64,000 nt of DNA, taken from contig VZRR01010930.1 of the NCBI GenBank assembly GCA_013398015.1, positions 62,001-126,000 on the forward strand, read 5' to 3'. How positions within the stretch are numbered: position 1 is the first letter of the stretch; every line of letters starts with the position of its first letter. This document shows, piece after piece, positions 13,058 to 26,268 of this stretch. The stretch comes from Oreocharis arfaki. Taxonomy: Eukaryota > Chordata > Aves > Passeriformes > Paramythiidae. The position numbers were made by a program, and so were the translations under genes. The notes below the pieces were generated by a model, which saw only the letters and a list, made by a program, of their open reading frames with translations, was not told the origin of the DNA and made no database searches.

Positions 13058-16000
13058 AAACATGTCTCTGTGCCTTCTTCAGCCAGCAACATGGTAAAGA
13101 ATTTGATTACATAGGCATTGCAGGAACTTCAAGAAGCTGGGAACCTGAGCCTTACCTTTCCATCCTCAAGGGGAAAACAGGACATTTGTCATCATTTCAG
13201 TGCCACAACCCCCCCCAACATTCTCAGTGAGAAGGCTCAGCTTGGGGAGCAAGGTATGAAAACCATCTCCTGGGCCTGGAAGCTCCAAACAAGATTTTGA
13301 AATGCTCCTCTTAAAGAGAGAGCCCAGATTGATGTCATGACATCCCTGGCAGTGTCTGATTCTTCTGATACCTGACACACTCTTAAAATGAGTGTAGAGG
13401 GGAAGATAACTGAATGTAAGTGTCATGTTTAAATCCCAAGTGAATAATCTCAGAACTTGGAAATCCAACTATTTATATAGGACTTGTAAAATGATTCCAA
13501 AATATTTGTCCCAGTACCTGGCCAGAATCTTAACACTAAGAAAAATGACAATTTTCTAGTCCCACTGGCCTTTCAGTGCCCTCTTTGTCTGCTGACCTTG
13601 AAGACTTTCTTTTCATTTCGTTGGTGGTAGACACAGGTTCCAATCTCATGCTTTCATCCTCCAAACCCACTCCTTATCATTACTCTATATTCTAACCCAG
13701 ACTGCTATAAAATACAGTTTTGGTCTTGTTTCTCCCCTTTCTTTTTATTTTTAACTACAAAACTCAATCAAAGCTTGACAAATAGAAGTTCAGCTGCTTG
13801 ATTGATGCAAAATATGACCCAGTGGCAGATCTTGAAATGAATATGCAATATTTCAAGCAATTTTCAAGGCTCCCCCTTTTTTAACGCAGGAAACCAGAAA
13901 AGAAGCAAAGTGAAATGAAATGGTCCCTTCATAGAAAGACTCCCATCTGAAAATTGTTTTAATTCAGGGCAGCCGTGGGTATAGTTTACATAATAAAAAG
14001 CAGTTTTACTGAAGTGTCTGTGGTTATGCTTCCCCAGCGTAGAGGTCCTGATCAAAGCTGCCTTGCAGCCAAAGTCATCAGCATCCCGACAGCGTGCTCT
14101 GGTGAAAAGGACTTTCTTTCTCAGCTGGGATGGCTCAGACCCACTCCCAAGAAACCCAAAGCTAAGCAGAAAAGATGGTGTAAAACCCAAGACACCTTTT
14201 TTGCTGTGTCAGTATTAGGAATTAAAGGCAGGGAGAGCTGGGATAGAGATGTGGGTGTTTAGGAAAGTAACTGAGTTTCATAAGCACTCTGAGTTAGGGC
14301 TTGGTGGGAGCAGCTGTGAGAGTGGGGACTGTCACTGCTCCTCTGCTTCCCTCATCAGCTGCAGGGAGAGACAATGCTCAGGTGGGGCACGCCTTGATCT
14401 CTGCCAAATGGATTTCAGAGCTGAGGATATAAAGGCAGAACGAATTCTCCTGATCCCAGAATTGATTCATTTCAAAGAATTCAAACAAGTCAGCCTATTT
14501 TCCCTTCCCTCGTTTCCCCAGTTGCCATCTGCAGGCCGTGCAGAAAGGACGGCGCAGGAGTGCACGATTATGTTACAGCTTTGTGACAAAGAGAGCCCAG
14601 GAGGGGCAGATATTGAGTTTGCAAAGCTGCTTCCCCAGGTGATCCGGGACCGGGCATATCTCACCCCATAGGAGCCTTTTGGTTTTGGGTTGCCCCTTGG
14701 TCTTTTCATGTTTCCTCCCTCCCCTAGGTATGTCACTTCTAAACATCAACCAAATACTTCTCTGGGCACAAAATGAGGCCGCTACAGGCCTTGTTCTTTT
14801 GAACCGGGATCCAATTTGATTGGCGTCTCCTGACTTTTGGTAAACTGTGTGTTCTGAAGTGTGAGAGAGATCCCTGCAGCAATAATGTCCATATCAAATC
14901 ATAATTAAAAACAGCAGTGAGGAATGTGCTGAGATTTGAACTGTAGACCTCCCAGGCCTAAAGCCCAAACTGCAAAACAGGACTTAAAAGGCTCATGGAA
15001 GCTTTAAACATCAGACATTTAATCACAACGAGTCTGTAGGGATGATTTCCAAAAAAAGAAACAAAATCGCACCACCACAGAGAATAATAACAAGATCTGA
15101 GCGTACGTTAGAGCAGAGAGACAGTTCCTTCACAAAGGGGTCACACGCTGTGCATCTTCTTTTCCATCTACCAACGACAGCTTGAACGTTTTCAAAGACA
15201 TCTGCAGTGGGAATCACATCGAGCCAAACCTGGGGGAGAGGGAAGGAGGCTCTGAAGCAGGAGGGTAAACGCGCTTGCGATCCGGTGGCAGCTTGCCACG
15301 AGTGGGAGGGCTCCACCCAAAAGTATCAAAAATAAATTAACACACCTATCTTTTCTTAGACTTCTTGGAACCTCTGCAGGTACTGCTGCCGACTTCCTTA
15401 CTACGAGAGGCACTTACCCCAAACTGGGGTCAGCGAGGAGGTGAACGAATAAGAAAGGGCAAGGCTCCGGGTCTGCCTTGGCTCGGTGGCCTGTCCCCAA
15501 CAGCAGATAGCCAGGGATGGAATAAAAAAGGGCAAGTGCCAACGAAACGATCCTGCTCCCCTTTAAAAGTGGATATCTGTGGCTCACCAGTGAGACCAGT
15601 GAATCGAAGAAAACTGAATGAATGGTTGAGCTGCTGTTTTTCTGATGGACCACAATAGGAGTCGAGAATCCCCATCAATGCCAAAGCAGGGCTGAGTTTA
15701 AAGTGTGAGATTCGGATGAAATGCTGATGGCAAATGAGTTGGGCTCTGAATGGAGCGTTGCCTGTAGGTTGTGTGTCTGCTTCAATACAGGGGGGACCCA
15801 CAGTACTGAGTAATCCCAAATCCACTTCCTGGTGGGATTCAGGCTGCCCAGCAGGAATCAGCCTGACCCTTTACCTACAGGCACAGGTACGTGGCCAAAC
15901 ACCGGCTTCATGTCAGTGCTGGGGAGGGACTTCCATTCCTGGGGATGTTTCCACAGCCCTGCTGATGTGCTTGGTGACCTTCTGAGCCTGTTTTAGTCAA

Positions 16001-16347
16001 CTAATTAACAAACTGATCACTCTCATTTAAGAGATCAATGATTTTATTCCATGTTATGAAGAGGAGTTGGGTTTGTGGGGTTTCCTGGCCTTTTCCCACA
16101 ACATTTCAGTGTTGCTGGTGGGGACGGATTTTTGACTGATTCTTTCTACCAGCAGAGGTGGAGAGTGGGGATCAGGAAGACTCCCTGGTGCCTGTATTTG
16201 TCCCAACACCTAAATATGATGGTGTTCCTACATTTAAGAGAGATCTCTTTGGGTGGTGGCTGTGGCAGACATCTGCTGCCAAGGGTTCCATTGACTGAGG
16301 CAATGGTACTAAAGTCAGGACAAGAGTGAAATGGAACTCAGGGGAAA
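13058..16347. other. Non-coding, nothing recognised
   Basis: Unique DNA with many short overlapping frames, the longest being 14249-14671 (+, 140 codons). No domains are recognised, and no acceptor/donor pair gives a convincing exon. Local GC rises around 15200-15500. Confidence 0.55.
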
Positions 16348-16650
16348 TAGAATCATGGAATAATGGAATGGTTTGGGCTGGAAGGGACCTTAAAGTCCAC
16401 CTCATTCCACCCTCTCCCATGGGCAGGGACACCTTCCACTACCCCAGGCTGCTTCAAGCCCCGTCCAACCTGGCCTTGGACATTTCCAGGGATGCAGCAG
16501 CCACAGCTGCTCTGGGCACCCTGTGCCAGGCTCACCTCCCTCACAGGGGACAATTTCTTCCTAATATCCAATCTAAACCTGCTCTCTGTCAGTGTGAAGC
16601 CATTCCCTGTGTCCTGTTGCTTGCAGGAAATAGGAAGAAATTTTGGCTCC
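16348..16650 (-). mobile_element. CR1 LINE, 5'-truncated copy
   Basis: The + strand carries the complement of the CR1 3' region in order: tagaatcatggaat, gaatggtttgggctggaagg, catgggcagggacacc, caacctggccttggacattt, tcctaatatccaatctaaac, and cattccctgtgtcctgttgc. These are hallmark CR1 segments, so the element points to the minus strand. It is moderately diverged, and the similarity fades near 16640. Open frames overlapping it (16353-16664 on -, 16363-16761 on +) are by-products of its sequence and not host genes. Confidence 0.93.
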
Positions 16651-16753
16651 TGCTCTGTTCCCAAAAAGGAGAGATGGGTTAAGTATGGAAATTGTAACTT
16701 AGACTTGAAATCAATCTATAACCAACCAAACAGGTACATCCTGCAAAAACAAG

Positions 16754-16781
16754 GAGTGTGAGACCAAGAGTGTGAGACCAA
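16754..16781. repeat. Direct duplication of 14 bp (gagtgtgagaccaa)
   Basis: Two adjacent identical 14-bp units lie about 100 bp beyond the end of the CR1 copy. This is probably simple replication slippage. Confidence 0.85.
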
Positions 16782-19700
16782 TGATTTTGCTGCCCACAGA
16801 GACTTTTTTGGTCACTCAGCCGTTCTCTGTCCTAGACTGAAGCACAGAGCTCCCCGCACGGCTGCGTTGAAACGTGATGAGAAAAGCGAGACGAGGAAAT
16901 GATAAAGTTGACAAAATGGAAGGAGTGGATCATGGGCATGGCTGTGAGAGGCAGGGAGGGAAAATGGGCAGATGGGTGTAGCCACATACCTTGAACCTGC
17001 TCAGGTTAAGCTGTTATGGGAATCCCAGCTGGAATTTCACAGTGGGGGGAGTGATTTGCAGACTTGCTGGGATTCCTGCTGCCAGTCTCTGGTCAGGGCT
17101 ATTATTTAAGAACCTATTTTGGTTTGTAAAGGGTTCTCTTCAGCATCAGGCCTTCCTCACTGTTGTCTTGTACAGGATTTCACACTTGTCTTTGTGTTGG
17201 AAGCAGCTTTCAGCTTGCTCTGGCCCTTAGGCTCCTCATGATAACTGAGAGAAGATGGGAGAAGCAGCTACCAATATTCCTTTAACACCTGAGCCAGGAA
17301 TCCTGCCCAGCTGAGTGAGAAAAGTGGGACACAGACTGGAGAGGCAGTACCAGGACTGAAGGTCTCACAAGAGCTCAGTGCATTAATGAGAGGCAGATAA
17401 TCTCCAGTCTGATCTCCCCACGTGGAGGGAGGAATGCTACTGTTGGTACACGATATCCCCAAGCACACATGGGGCAAGAGGCTGCTGCTGACATAATTAT
17501 TGTGCATTTACAGCACCTCGAAGCCGCAGCCGAGATCAAAGACAAAATCAGTCTTGTGCTCTTACAGTAAAAACAAGCACAAGCTGACAAAGAGAAGGAT
17601 TATAGGAGTGAGGGAACGTGGAAATGGATCCCACGTGTGGCTTTCAGCCTCCTGGGACGAGGGTTCTGAGCACATGGCCCTCACCTCCAGCATCCTTCCT
17701 CTGGCACTGTTGTGTTGCAAAGAGATGTTTATTCACCTGTGTGTGTGTGAACACTGATGTTTGTCAGGAGTTATTTTTTTGAAGATCTTGGGAATGTCTA
17801 ATGTCCAAAATTGGCTTTGTGCAGCTTTAAGGTTCATATGCCTGTATGGTACTTGATCCAAAGGTGGAGTTTTATGCTCTGTGCCCTTCTCCCACTTCTT
17901 TTTTTTAAAATTTTATTCTGCCTGAATTTGTTAAACTCTGATTTTCCTGTTCCAATATGATAGAAAATAGTTTGAAACGCAAGTGCTCACACTGACTCCA
18001 ACCAGGCCACCTTGGATGGCAGGACTGGCAGAGCGTCCCTGCTGTCTAGCATTCCCCCTGATCCATTTGGACTCAGAGAAATGGGATCTATTCACCCAGA
18101 AGAGAGGCACATTAATGGTTTGGGGCCAACATTCAAGTCAGAGCTTTCAGGTCCAGCTTCTCAGGTAGAGCTGTGCCCTGCAGAGCTCACCCTCCATCCC
18201 TGGAGGGAACTGGGACAACAGGATGCCTCCTGTACCACACCGGGCTAAAAATAAGCCACCAGAGCAACAGGCAGCAGAACAACTTCTGCGAGATGTTTCT
18301 GTCCTCACTCTTGGCCAACTTCCTTCCTAGGCTGCCACGTTCCCCAGCCTGTCTGAATCCCATCTCCAGCTCCAGGAGTTTCCATCTCATCCTGTGCTCA
18401 GGCCATGAATAACTGCCTTGTTATGTACATGCAGGGTGGAAGGGTGGGGTGGAAAAAACTCCGGTAGGAGCCTGTCTTGAGCTTGCAGTAAATACTTACC
18501 CAACAGAAATGAGATTTGGCAGCCGGGAGGAGAACTTCTGGAAAATCATTTCAGGTTCCTAGGAAGTGAGGGAGGCATTTGGTAAAGGGTGGGGACAATT
18601 TTCTTTCCCTTGATATTTCTTGTCTGAGAAAAAAAAGGGGAAGATCTAATTCCTCATTAGTGATCTAAGGAAATCCCCTGTATACCTAATAAAATATCCT
18701 CTGCACCTTGTCCATGCTTGTCCTGTCTTTTGGGAAGCCTCAGGAGCAACCTGGAGCAGGGAAGTGCCGGATCTGTCCCTCTCCACCATCCCCAGGAGCT
18801 GTGGGAGTCACCCAGGCTGCCTGTCAGGGGATGCCAAGCAGGGCAAGGCAGAGAGCACAGGAAAATCTGTCAGGAGAGATCACTTCAAATCACTGAGAGG
18901 TTCCTGTTGTTCTAAACCTTTTGACTGCTGGGGAATGCAAACACAAGGTAAAGCAATATTTTGGTTTGCTTTTCTGCATTGTGTTCTGTTGTCATCCTTG
19001 GCACTGGCCCATGACTGTTTACCCAGCAGGGAATAAAATTTGAGGATTAAAGCTACTGTTTTAATTCATAGTAGATGAGCTTCCAGTGCAATATATTTGT
19101 TTTACTGTATAATTCATAACCACCTGGTCTCGCATCTGCAGTTTGCAAGGCAACAAGGATTCCTGCCTCAGTGATAAAGGACATCACTTAATCTGGGCAT
19201 TTGAGTGGTAAAGTACTTAAAATTTATCAGAATTAAAAATTCATTAAGTTTCACCAATTTTTTTTTTAACCAACAAAGTCCTTCAATACTCAACCACTTG
19301 CCACAGATTAAAACAATGTGAAGTAATTGTTTCATTGCTGTGACTATGACTTAAGGCAAAATTTGCACCAGCTTGGAATAATTTATGGGGAATATGTGCA
19401 TCTCAATCACCTGGATGGGCTGGAGATGATTTACATGTTTTGTAAGTATTTTATATATATGATACATATTCCCTGTATTTTATACATATTCTGTTTAAAG
19501 TAAAAAAATCCACCTCTATAATGCAGAAGGCCACAAGTGTGTGAGTGCACTCCCTTCAGAAGGAATATTTTTAATATGTAAGTGCTGTATCTACATTTTT
19601 ATTCCTTATTTCACTTTGCTGCATATCTGTTTTCATTCTTGCTGCCACAATTGCTGCTAGAGATGGACCCGGAACAACACATTTGTCTTTGGCTTCCTCC

Positions 19701-22195
19701 TCTGGCCAGAAAAGTTGGTTGTCCAATAGTGGCATTACCTTTAAGTGATGTTCCATTCGCTTCTTACACCACTGTCACCCTTTCTGATGTCCCTTGTGGA
19801 GGGCGGGGAGGTTCTAAAGATTAAAAAACTCAGAAAGCAGGAGAACATTGTGCCTGTTGTGGGGCTGAGCTCTCACACCTGCTCCGGGCCGTGAGGAGAC
19901 GAGACGAGCTCTGAAAATATTTCGCAGCTTGATGCAGCTCCAAGGAGTCAAATCCTTTTGCTCAATAGCTCAACTCTTCTCAATCCACAGAAGGAGCCAC
20001 ACAAATTTTCACTGCCAGAGTTCCACCTGCCCTCTGGGTGGCTGCAGTTTACAGCTCCTCTTGTTTTCCTCGCAGCTTTTTTGTTTGCTTAAAGGTTTAC
20101 GCGGCGCTTCCGTCCTGTTTGCATCTACAACATCTCGCTCTCACGCAGAGGGTGGAGGCACCTCTCCAGACACTGATTCCTGTAAACTGATGGCTTTGAT
20201 TAGTTTAGATGAAAGAGGCTCTTATTATAAACCAGCCCATGCTGGGTGCAGGTCTGGGGGTGGATGGTTCACCCCAAAAGGAGAGAGAGGCACCAGACCC
20301 AGTGCTGGGGTTTGGTGCTACAGGAGCTCCACCTGTAGACTTTTAATCTCACCCCTTTCATTCTACCAGCTGCCTCCTGCAACACTGATAAAGTTTTTGA
20401 GGTAAATAGGAGCAACCACTTTTATTTGGCCATCCCAGAAGTGATCTTGCCCTCAGCACAGACTCAAAGGCCGTCCTCCATCCTGCGCTTGATAATCAAA
20501 CCACCTGGCAAATTCTCTGCAAATATAAAGATCTTTATTTGGAGCAATTGATTAATTTCCTTTGTTCCCTTTTTTTTTTTTCCATCTTGGCTGTCGTGAA
20601 GGAACAGAAAATGTGGACAATGCTGGGATTATTGACAATGTGTGATCTTTTGGGGAGCTGTACAAGAGTAACCTTGAACAGGGGGACCTTCAGCAGAAAC
20701 AGGAGCAGGATGCTGCATCTGACACTGTGCTCCTGACACAGAAGGAGGGTTTTTTGTCAGCTGGGTAGTAAGGGAGCAAGGCCTTGTCAGGCTCTAATTT
20801 GTGTGAGCAGAATGTGTTTAGACTGGGTGAGGAGGATGTTTTGGCATTGGGCGATGAGGATGTTTGGTTAAGCCGCTTGTTAAGTTGGGTAAATCTAACA
20901 TCAAAGACTTTGATAAGGTATTTCTAAGATCTTTGTGACTTCAGTGATGTTGTTAGTACAGAAATGATATAAAGATAAATGAACTGACACTTCACCAGCT
21001 AAATAGGTTCCCCCCAAGTGTATTGTAGGGTGGATCAGTGTACACAGCTCTGGGGAAAGGAATGGCTTCCCAGAACTCATCCTAGCAAATTGAGCAACCA
21101 ACTGCTGGTCATTTCCTTCTGCTGGGCAGCAGAGGTGTGTACAGGAGGGCTGATGAGCTCCTTGGATTCCGGCAGCAGAAATCAGGAGACTCTCTGAAAT
21201 CAGCATGTGATGACTTGCAGGGCCTTCAGTGTTACCAGTTAGCACCAAACCCAACAAAAGCAGCAGGGATGTAATTAGACCTTACCTAAACAAGAGGCCA
21301 ATGAGGGCCTTTGGCAGCAGAGCTCCACCAGGGAGCTAGAGGAGAGGAGGAGACCCAGAAGATGCAGGGATGGTGTGAGAGCCTCTCCCAGAGCTCTGTT
21401 GGCTGCAGAGAAAACCCTCAGGGTCTCACCGTGGTCTGTAATCCACATCCTCTGTGACCTCTGGGAATCTGTGCCACGTGGGGTAGGACAGCACAACCCC
21501 TTGGGAGATACCAAGGGAGGCACTGGTGGGGCTCAGAGCTCAAAGTTGCCCTAAAAATAACCAGGTTATGGGACACTGCCCACAGGGAATGGGGAATGGC
21601 CTTTCCAGTAGATTCAGGAGCAGTGTTATGCCTGTGGGTAACCTGGACAGGGGGAAGGTTTCTCCTTTCCCACCAGCACGGGGGGTGAATCACGGGGCTG
21701 CTTTGCTTGGCTTCAAGTGGTAGATGATTGTACTCAATCCCAAATTGTCCTTTCCTACCGTTTTCCACCACAGCAAAAGGCAGTGGAGCTGGCAGAGGAG
21801 CTCAGCAAGATCTTTCACCCTGACGTTTGAATTCTGTCCCAGGCCGCCTCCTCCATCACCAGACTCCAACTCCTGCAGTTGTTGCCCACCTTCCCCAAGA
21901 CCTGGTCAAGCAGCTCAGGCTTGGAACCAGCCCAGCTGTCCCCAAGGTCTGTGAGAAGGCTTTCTTTCACCTCAGTGGGTGTTAGAGCATGAAGGCAGTT
22001 GGAGGAGCAGCCCTTTTTGAGGGTCTCTGCTTGATTTTGTCGTAAGATCAGTTTTGGATGCCGGTTTTTGTTCCTGAGCTGTGACTGGAATGAAGGCGAT
22101 AGAAAATAAGGAGAAAAGGAGTTGTTCTTCTAAATAGTAAAAGAGATTTTCTGCTCTGGGGTAAATCCCTGTCTCCTTTCTTTTCCAAGGACTCA
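16782..22195. other. Non-coding, nothing recognised
   Basis: Unique sequence. A T-run at about 20571-20581 and AT-rich patches near 19440-19500 (TATATATA-like) are the only low-complexity spots. The longest frame, 19929-20405 on + (158 codons), has no domain or splice support. No CR1 or RNA gene is recognised. Confidence 0.55.
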
Positions 22196-22840
22196 ATGCA
22201 AAACATGGGCCAAACCCAGCTAATGAAATTCTATTTATCTTAATGATCCTCTGGGCACAGGAGATCCTTGATGATCAAACTGAGTTGCCACCTGCCACTA
22301 TTAAGTTCTGCTCCTCAAAACTCCGAGACAATCCCAGCAGATAAACAATATAACGTGGTTCCCATTATGATATTACCATAAAGCCAGACAGCCTCATGTT
22401 TATCCCATAAATAATTAGTCACCAGGCAAATCTGAAAAAAAAAAATACAATAATCCCACCATCACCTTAAATTACCTGTCAAACATTTACCTCTGTTTGT
22501 CTTTTAGGGCATTTATTTTTCTGCCGTGTGGTCCTGGTCCTTGATTAGTTTAACAACCCCCCTGCGTTTTGACAGCAGAAGAAAAGAAGAGGTGATTATT
22601 ACAGTTACTGCTCTTGCTTTGCCTTGAAAGTCCATTCTAAAGAAGGCATTAGAGGAGGCTTTCTTGTGGCTGAGAGATCAGATTACCACAATTAAAGTAA
22701 AAAGGTGTGGTGCTATTTACTCTGCATGTTATGACACATGAAAGAAAGTGATTCAGGCAAGAAAAATAATTACACATTAATTTGTGTTTGGCAACTCCGC
22801 TTCATATACGTGGCCCACAGAGCTTAGATAAAAAGCTATT
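22196..22840. promoter_or_regulatory. AT-rich motif cluster, candidate conserved non-coding element
   Basis: Several homeodomain or bZIP-like cores are packed here: ctaatgaaat, cttaatgatcc, ttgatgatcaaac, and ataaataattag (TAATTAG at 22412-22418). The stretch contains no transposon signature and lacks sizeable open frames, which is typical of vertebrate developmental enhancers. A nearby A-run at about 22435-22444 is low complexity. Only alignment with other birds and reptiles could establish constraint. Confidence 0.25.
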
Positions 22841-23146
22841 TTGTCCAGCTTTGTGTAAACTGGGAGGAGGGTTTGTGCTGCAGTTTATGAGGAGTTGTCT
22901 GTGTGTGAGTGGGGATGAGGAAATAACCTCCTGATCCTACACCACGGCTCTGCCTTGGCTGCGCTTTCCACCACGAGGCCCCACAGTGCCCCTTGGGTTC
23001 CTCCCAGCTGAGAAATGGTCCCTCAACCCAGAAACTCGGCCGGGTTTGGCAAAATTGTTGCAAATTTGAGAACTCGTCGAGGTTTTGAGCCAGTTGCTGA
23101 GCTGTTCGTAGGGTTTGGTGTGAAAGACACCACAGGGATGGGGTGG

Positions 23147-23238
23147 GATTGTTGGGGTGTCCTGTGCAGGGCCAGGAGCTGGACTTGGATCATCCTCCTG
23201 GGTCCCTTCCAGCTCAGGACAGCCTGAGGTTCTGTGAG
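23147..23238 (+). mobile_element. CR1 LINE 3'-terminal fragment
   Basis: The + strand reads as the terminal CR1 block: a segment equivalent to ggccaggagctggactt-gatcatcct, then gggtcccttccagctcagga, and a decayed attctatga-type tail (ggttctgtga). Only the last ~90 bp remain. The copy points to the plus strand and has no coding capacity. Confidence 0.8.
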
Positions 23239-25104
23239 CTCTGAAGTGACAGCTCTGGAAATGCAAATTCACACAGGATTCTGTAAACTCGGGGTAACTG
23301 CAGTGAGGTCTCAGCACAGCTCAGGAGGAAGCTCAGTCTTTGCAGCGGAGCAAAATGCGTGCAATAAATTGTGTGTGAGCTCCTCTCGTGCCTTGAAAAT
23401 ATCCCCTTGATCATCCTGGCGATGACACAGAGGAAGAAAACACAGGGAAGAAAGCTCCAAAACACCCAGGAGGGTTTCGGGGGTGTCTTAGAAAGGCAGG
23501 ATGTTGGAACTGGGAAGAATTATTCAATCTGAATACGACCAGCATGACCACAGTCCTGCTCCTTACTGTAAAAAATCCCAGCAATAAACCCTTGACAAAC
23601 TCTTGGACAGTGCAGTTTCTGTGCTGGGCAGATTTTACAAAAAATGATCTCAAACTCCTGCAGCTTTCCATAAAATGATACACAGATATCTGTATCAGGT
23701 CTGTGAGCACAGGAGCCTCTTCGTCGGGGAAACCACCCTCAAAAATGGAAGAAACAGCCGAAGGAGCTTAAAAATAATAGTTTACCATCTTATTTTCATT
23801 TCTATTTTCAGAAGAACTCTCTGCAAAAGGTTGTGGAGCTCTGCTGACTTCTGGACAACCTGAAGTTAATGGGGCAATGACAGCAGCAGAAGGTTTGGGC
23901 CTCAGGAGGATCTCCTCTACCCCTGCAGTAATAACTGAGTTCAAGCAAACAGCAGGAATTCATAACGTGAAGAGGACAAACGCATGAAATGCAAAGCCAC
24001 AAAACTTCATTTTCCCACAAAGTAAGCTTTTTGCATAAATCATCATTACCCGTTGCAGAGAGGAGGTTTTAATATTAATGAAAAGTTTGCCGTCCTTATA
24101 TCAATATGTATGTTGGACTGGCTGCCTGGCTATGGAGAGGGAATGTATTTACATTAGTAAATAAAATAAAATTTCTGAACCTACAGGGGAAAATCCAGCC
24201 AATGGAATTGTGTTTGTTTCCTTATAAAAGTTCGTGGAACATTTTTTTTTTTTTTACGGCGCAGCCTAAAATGGTATCATTTATTCTGCGTGCTGATTAA
24301 AAATTATATTGATTTAATTTGGCAATTATTGTCCCTTTTCTTACTGCCAACCTATTTTTAGCCTTCCAGACGAGAGACACTGAGCTTTTTTACATACCAC
24401 TACAAAGCATTAATTCTAATCTGCGTGCTGCAGAGCGGAGGGAATGCAGGATCCTTTGCAAGCTGCTTTTCCTGGCATGGCCCTGGCACGGCTGCATGAC
24501 TTGCAACTGGCAGAGCTGGCAGTGCCTTCTGTAAACTCCACCAAGTTCCTCATAATCCCCTGACACGTCTGGCAGTGCTTTATTCCGGGCTCTGCGTGGC
24601 TCAGTAACACCAGCACGGCTGCACCAGGTGAAATTGGAGTTTTTCTTGCTTGTCCATCCCCGGCACCGCCCAGGAGCAGATTTGGTGGATTATTCCTCAG
24701 GATTTGCTCTGGTTCTTTGTGGCTCAGGGGTATCAACAGCCAGAGCTGCCAAACCAAGAGCTCTCAGAACATCAAACGTGCAGAAAGGCGCTTTCATGTG
24801 CAGGACAAAGTGTGTTTATGAGAGGCTGCAAAATGTCCACTCTGAACCAGCAGCTGCTTCTGAGGAGAACAAATCCAAAGGCTTCTCTGCAGAGATAAAA
24901 ACACAAGTGGTGCATCCCTTTCTGTATTTACTGGCGGGTGTCAGCACTAAGAAACATAATTAAGGTCTGGGTGCTCCTGGATCATAATGGCAAAGCTTGG
25001 GAGCTTCAACTGCTTCACATTCAGGGGACTTGGAAGGTGGCCAGAGCCATTGACAGGTTCATAAAACATAGGTGCACCCTCCAAAGTCTCAGAAATGCTT
25101 TCAG
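23239..25104. other. Non-coding stretch with an AT-rich middle
   Basis: No gene is recognised. The part at about 24010-24320 is AT-rich with motifs such as ttaatattaatg and cattagtaaataaaataaaa, and a T-run at about 24242-24255. It resembles enhancer-like DNA, but the evidence is weak. Confidence 0.45.
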
Positions 25105-25133
25105 AAAATAAAATAAAATAAAATAAAATAAAA
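25105..25133. repeat. (AAAAT)n microsatellite
   Basis: About six AAAAT units in a row, ending at aaaac. An AAT/A-rich run follows at about 25180-25206 (ataataataataaaaaaa). Confidence 0.95.
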
Positions 25134-26228
25134 CAAAGTGCGGTGTTTCCATTGTGCTTCAGCAAACAAATCCTTCAGGAAATAATAATAATAAAAAAAA
25201 ATAATGGAAACATATGAAATGTAAATTGGATACACTCAAAGTTAATGAAAGGAAAATCTTTTTTCCATTTTAGTTAACGTCTTAAATTAGAATTTTGGTA
25301 TAAAAGCTGGAAAACAGATGGAGAGGATATATTTTTTTAAAAAAGAATAATTTGTTAGTGAATTTGAGGCTTGTGAATGAGAGTACCTAATAATAGCATT
25401 GGCTTGAGCAGCCCTTGGTGTGGAATGCAGTTGGTTTCTCCACTGGATTTCTCCCAGTGCACTGCAGGAACGTGTCTGTGTGTCCTGCAGCCACATCTAG
25501 CACCTCCTGTGGGTCTAATTCAGCCAAAAACTGCTCCAGCTCCACTCAATATTCCTGACTTGGATGGCATCTTCCTTTATTTGTTTCTCCACTCTCCCTT
25601 GGACCTTAGCACATTTCTGGCAGTCTCTGTGGAGATCTTTTGCTCCACCTTGCCCAGTCTGATGTAGCTTGTCTTGAAAACATTAAATTGTCCCCATCTT
25701 CTGCCCTTCCCAGTCTTTGCCCACCTTTACCTGTGGGCATCCTATCATATTATTCAGATTTTCCACTGGTCCTTCCACTGCTTTTGCTAAAACTCGTTGA
25801 GCTGTACATTCACAATTTACACCCAAACAAAAAAAAAATAAAGGAAGTTTATAAACCCTTGGTTTGAAATTGCCCATTAAATCCTGCTTTTCTTTTTTTA
25901 AAAAAATTAATTATTCCTCTTTTACCATTCCACAGAGCTTCCCATGTATTCCCTCCCCTGTGTTTATCAGCCATCTTGTTTGCATAGCTGCTCCCCAAGA
26001 GATTTGTCACGGCTGGCTCACAGCACACTCTGCTGATTTACAGCAGCAATTAATAACTCCCGATCTCCTGGGAGGAGATGGATTTCTATCTCACGAGGAA
26101 GAGCAGCAGATGATACCCACAAGCCTGAAAAATGCTGATGAGCCTTTTTTCCATCCAGATCCAAACACAGGGTTCACGCACAGGTGACGAGGTGGGAAGG
26201 AAGGTGCTGAGGCAGTCTGGAGGGATCT

Positions 26229-26268
26229 GAGTCCCAGGGAAGTCCCGGGCAGGGAAGTCCCAGGGAGC
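26229..26268. repeat. Imperfect repeat of gggaagtccc with G-run pattern
   Basis: Units of agggaagtccc recur within 40 bp. The + strand holds four or more runs of three G separated by loops of 2-8 nt, a loose G-quadruplex pattern. Confidence 0.7.
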
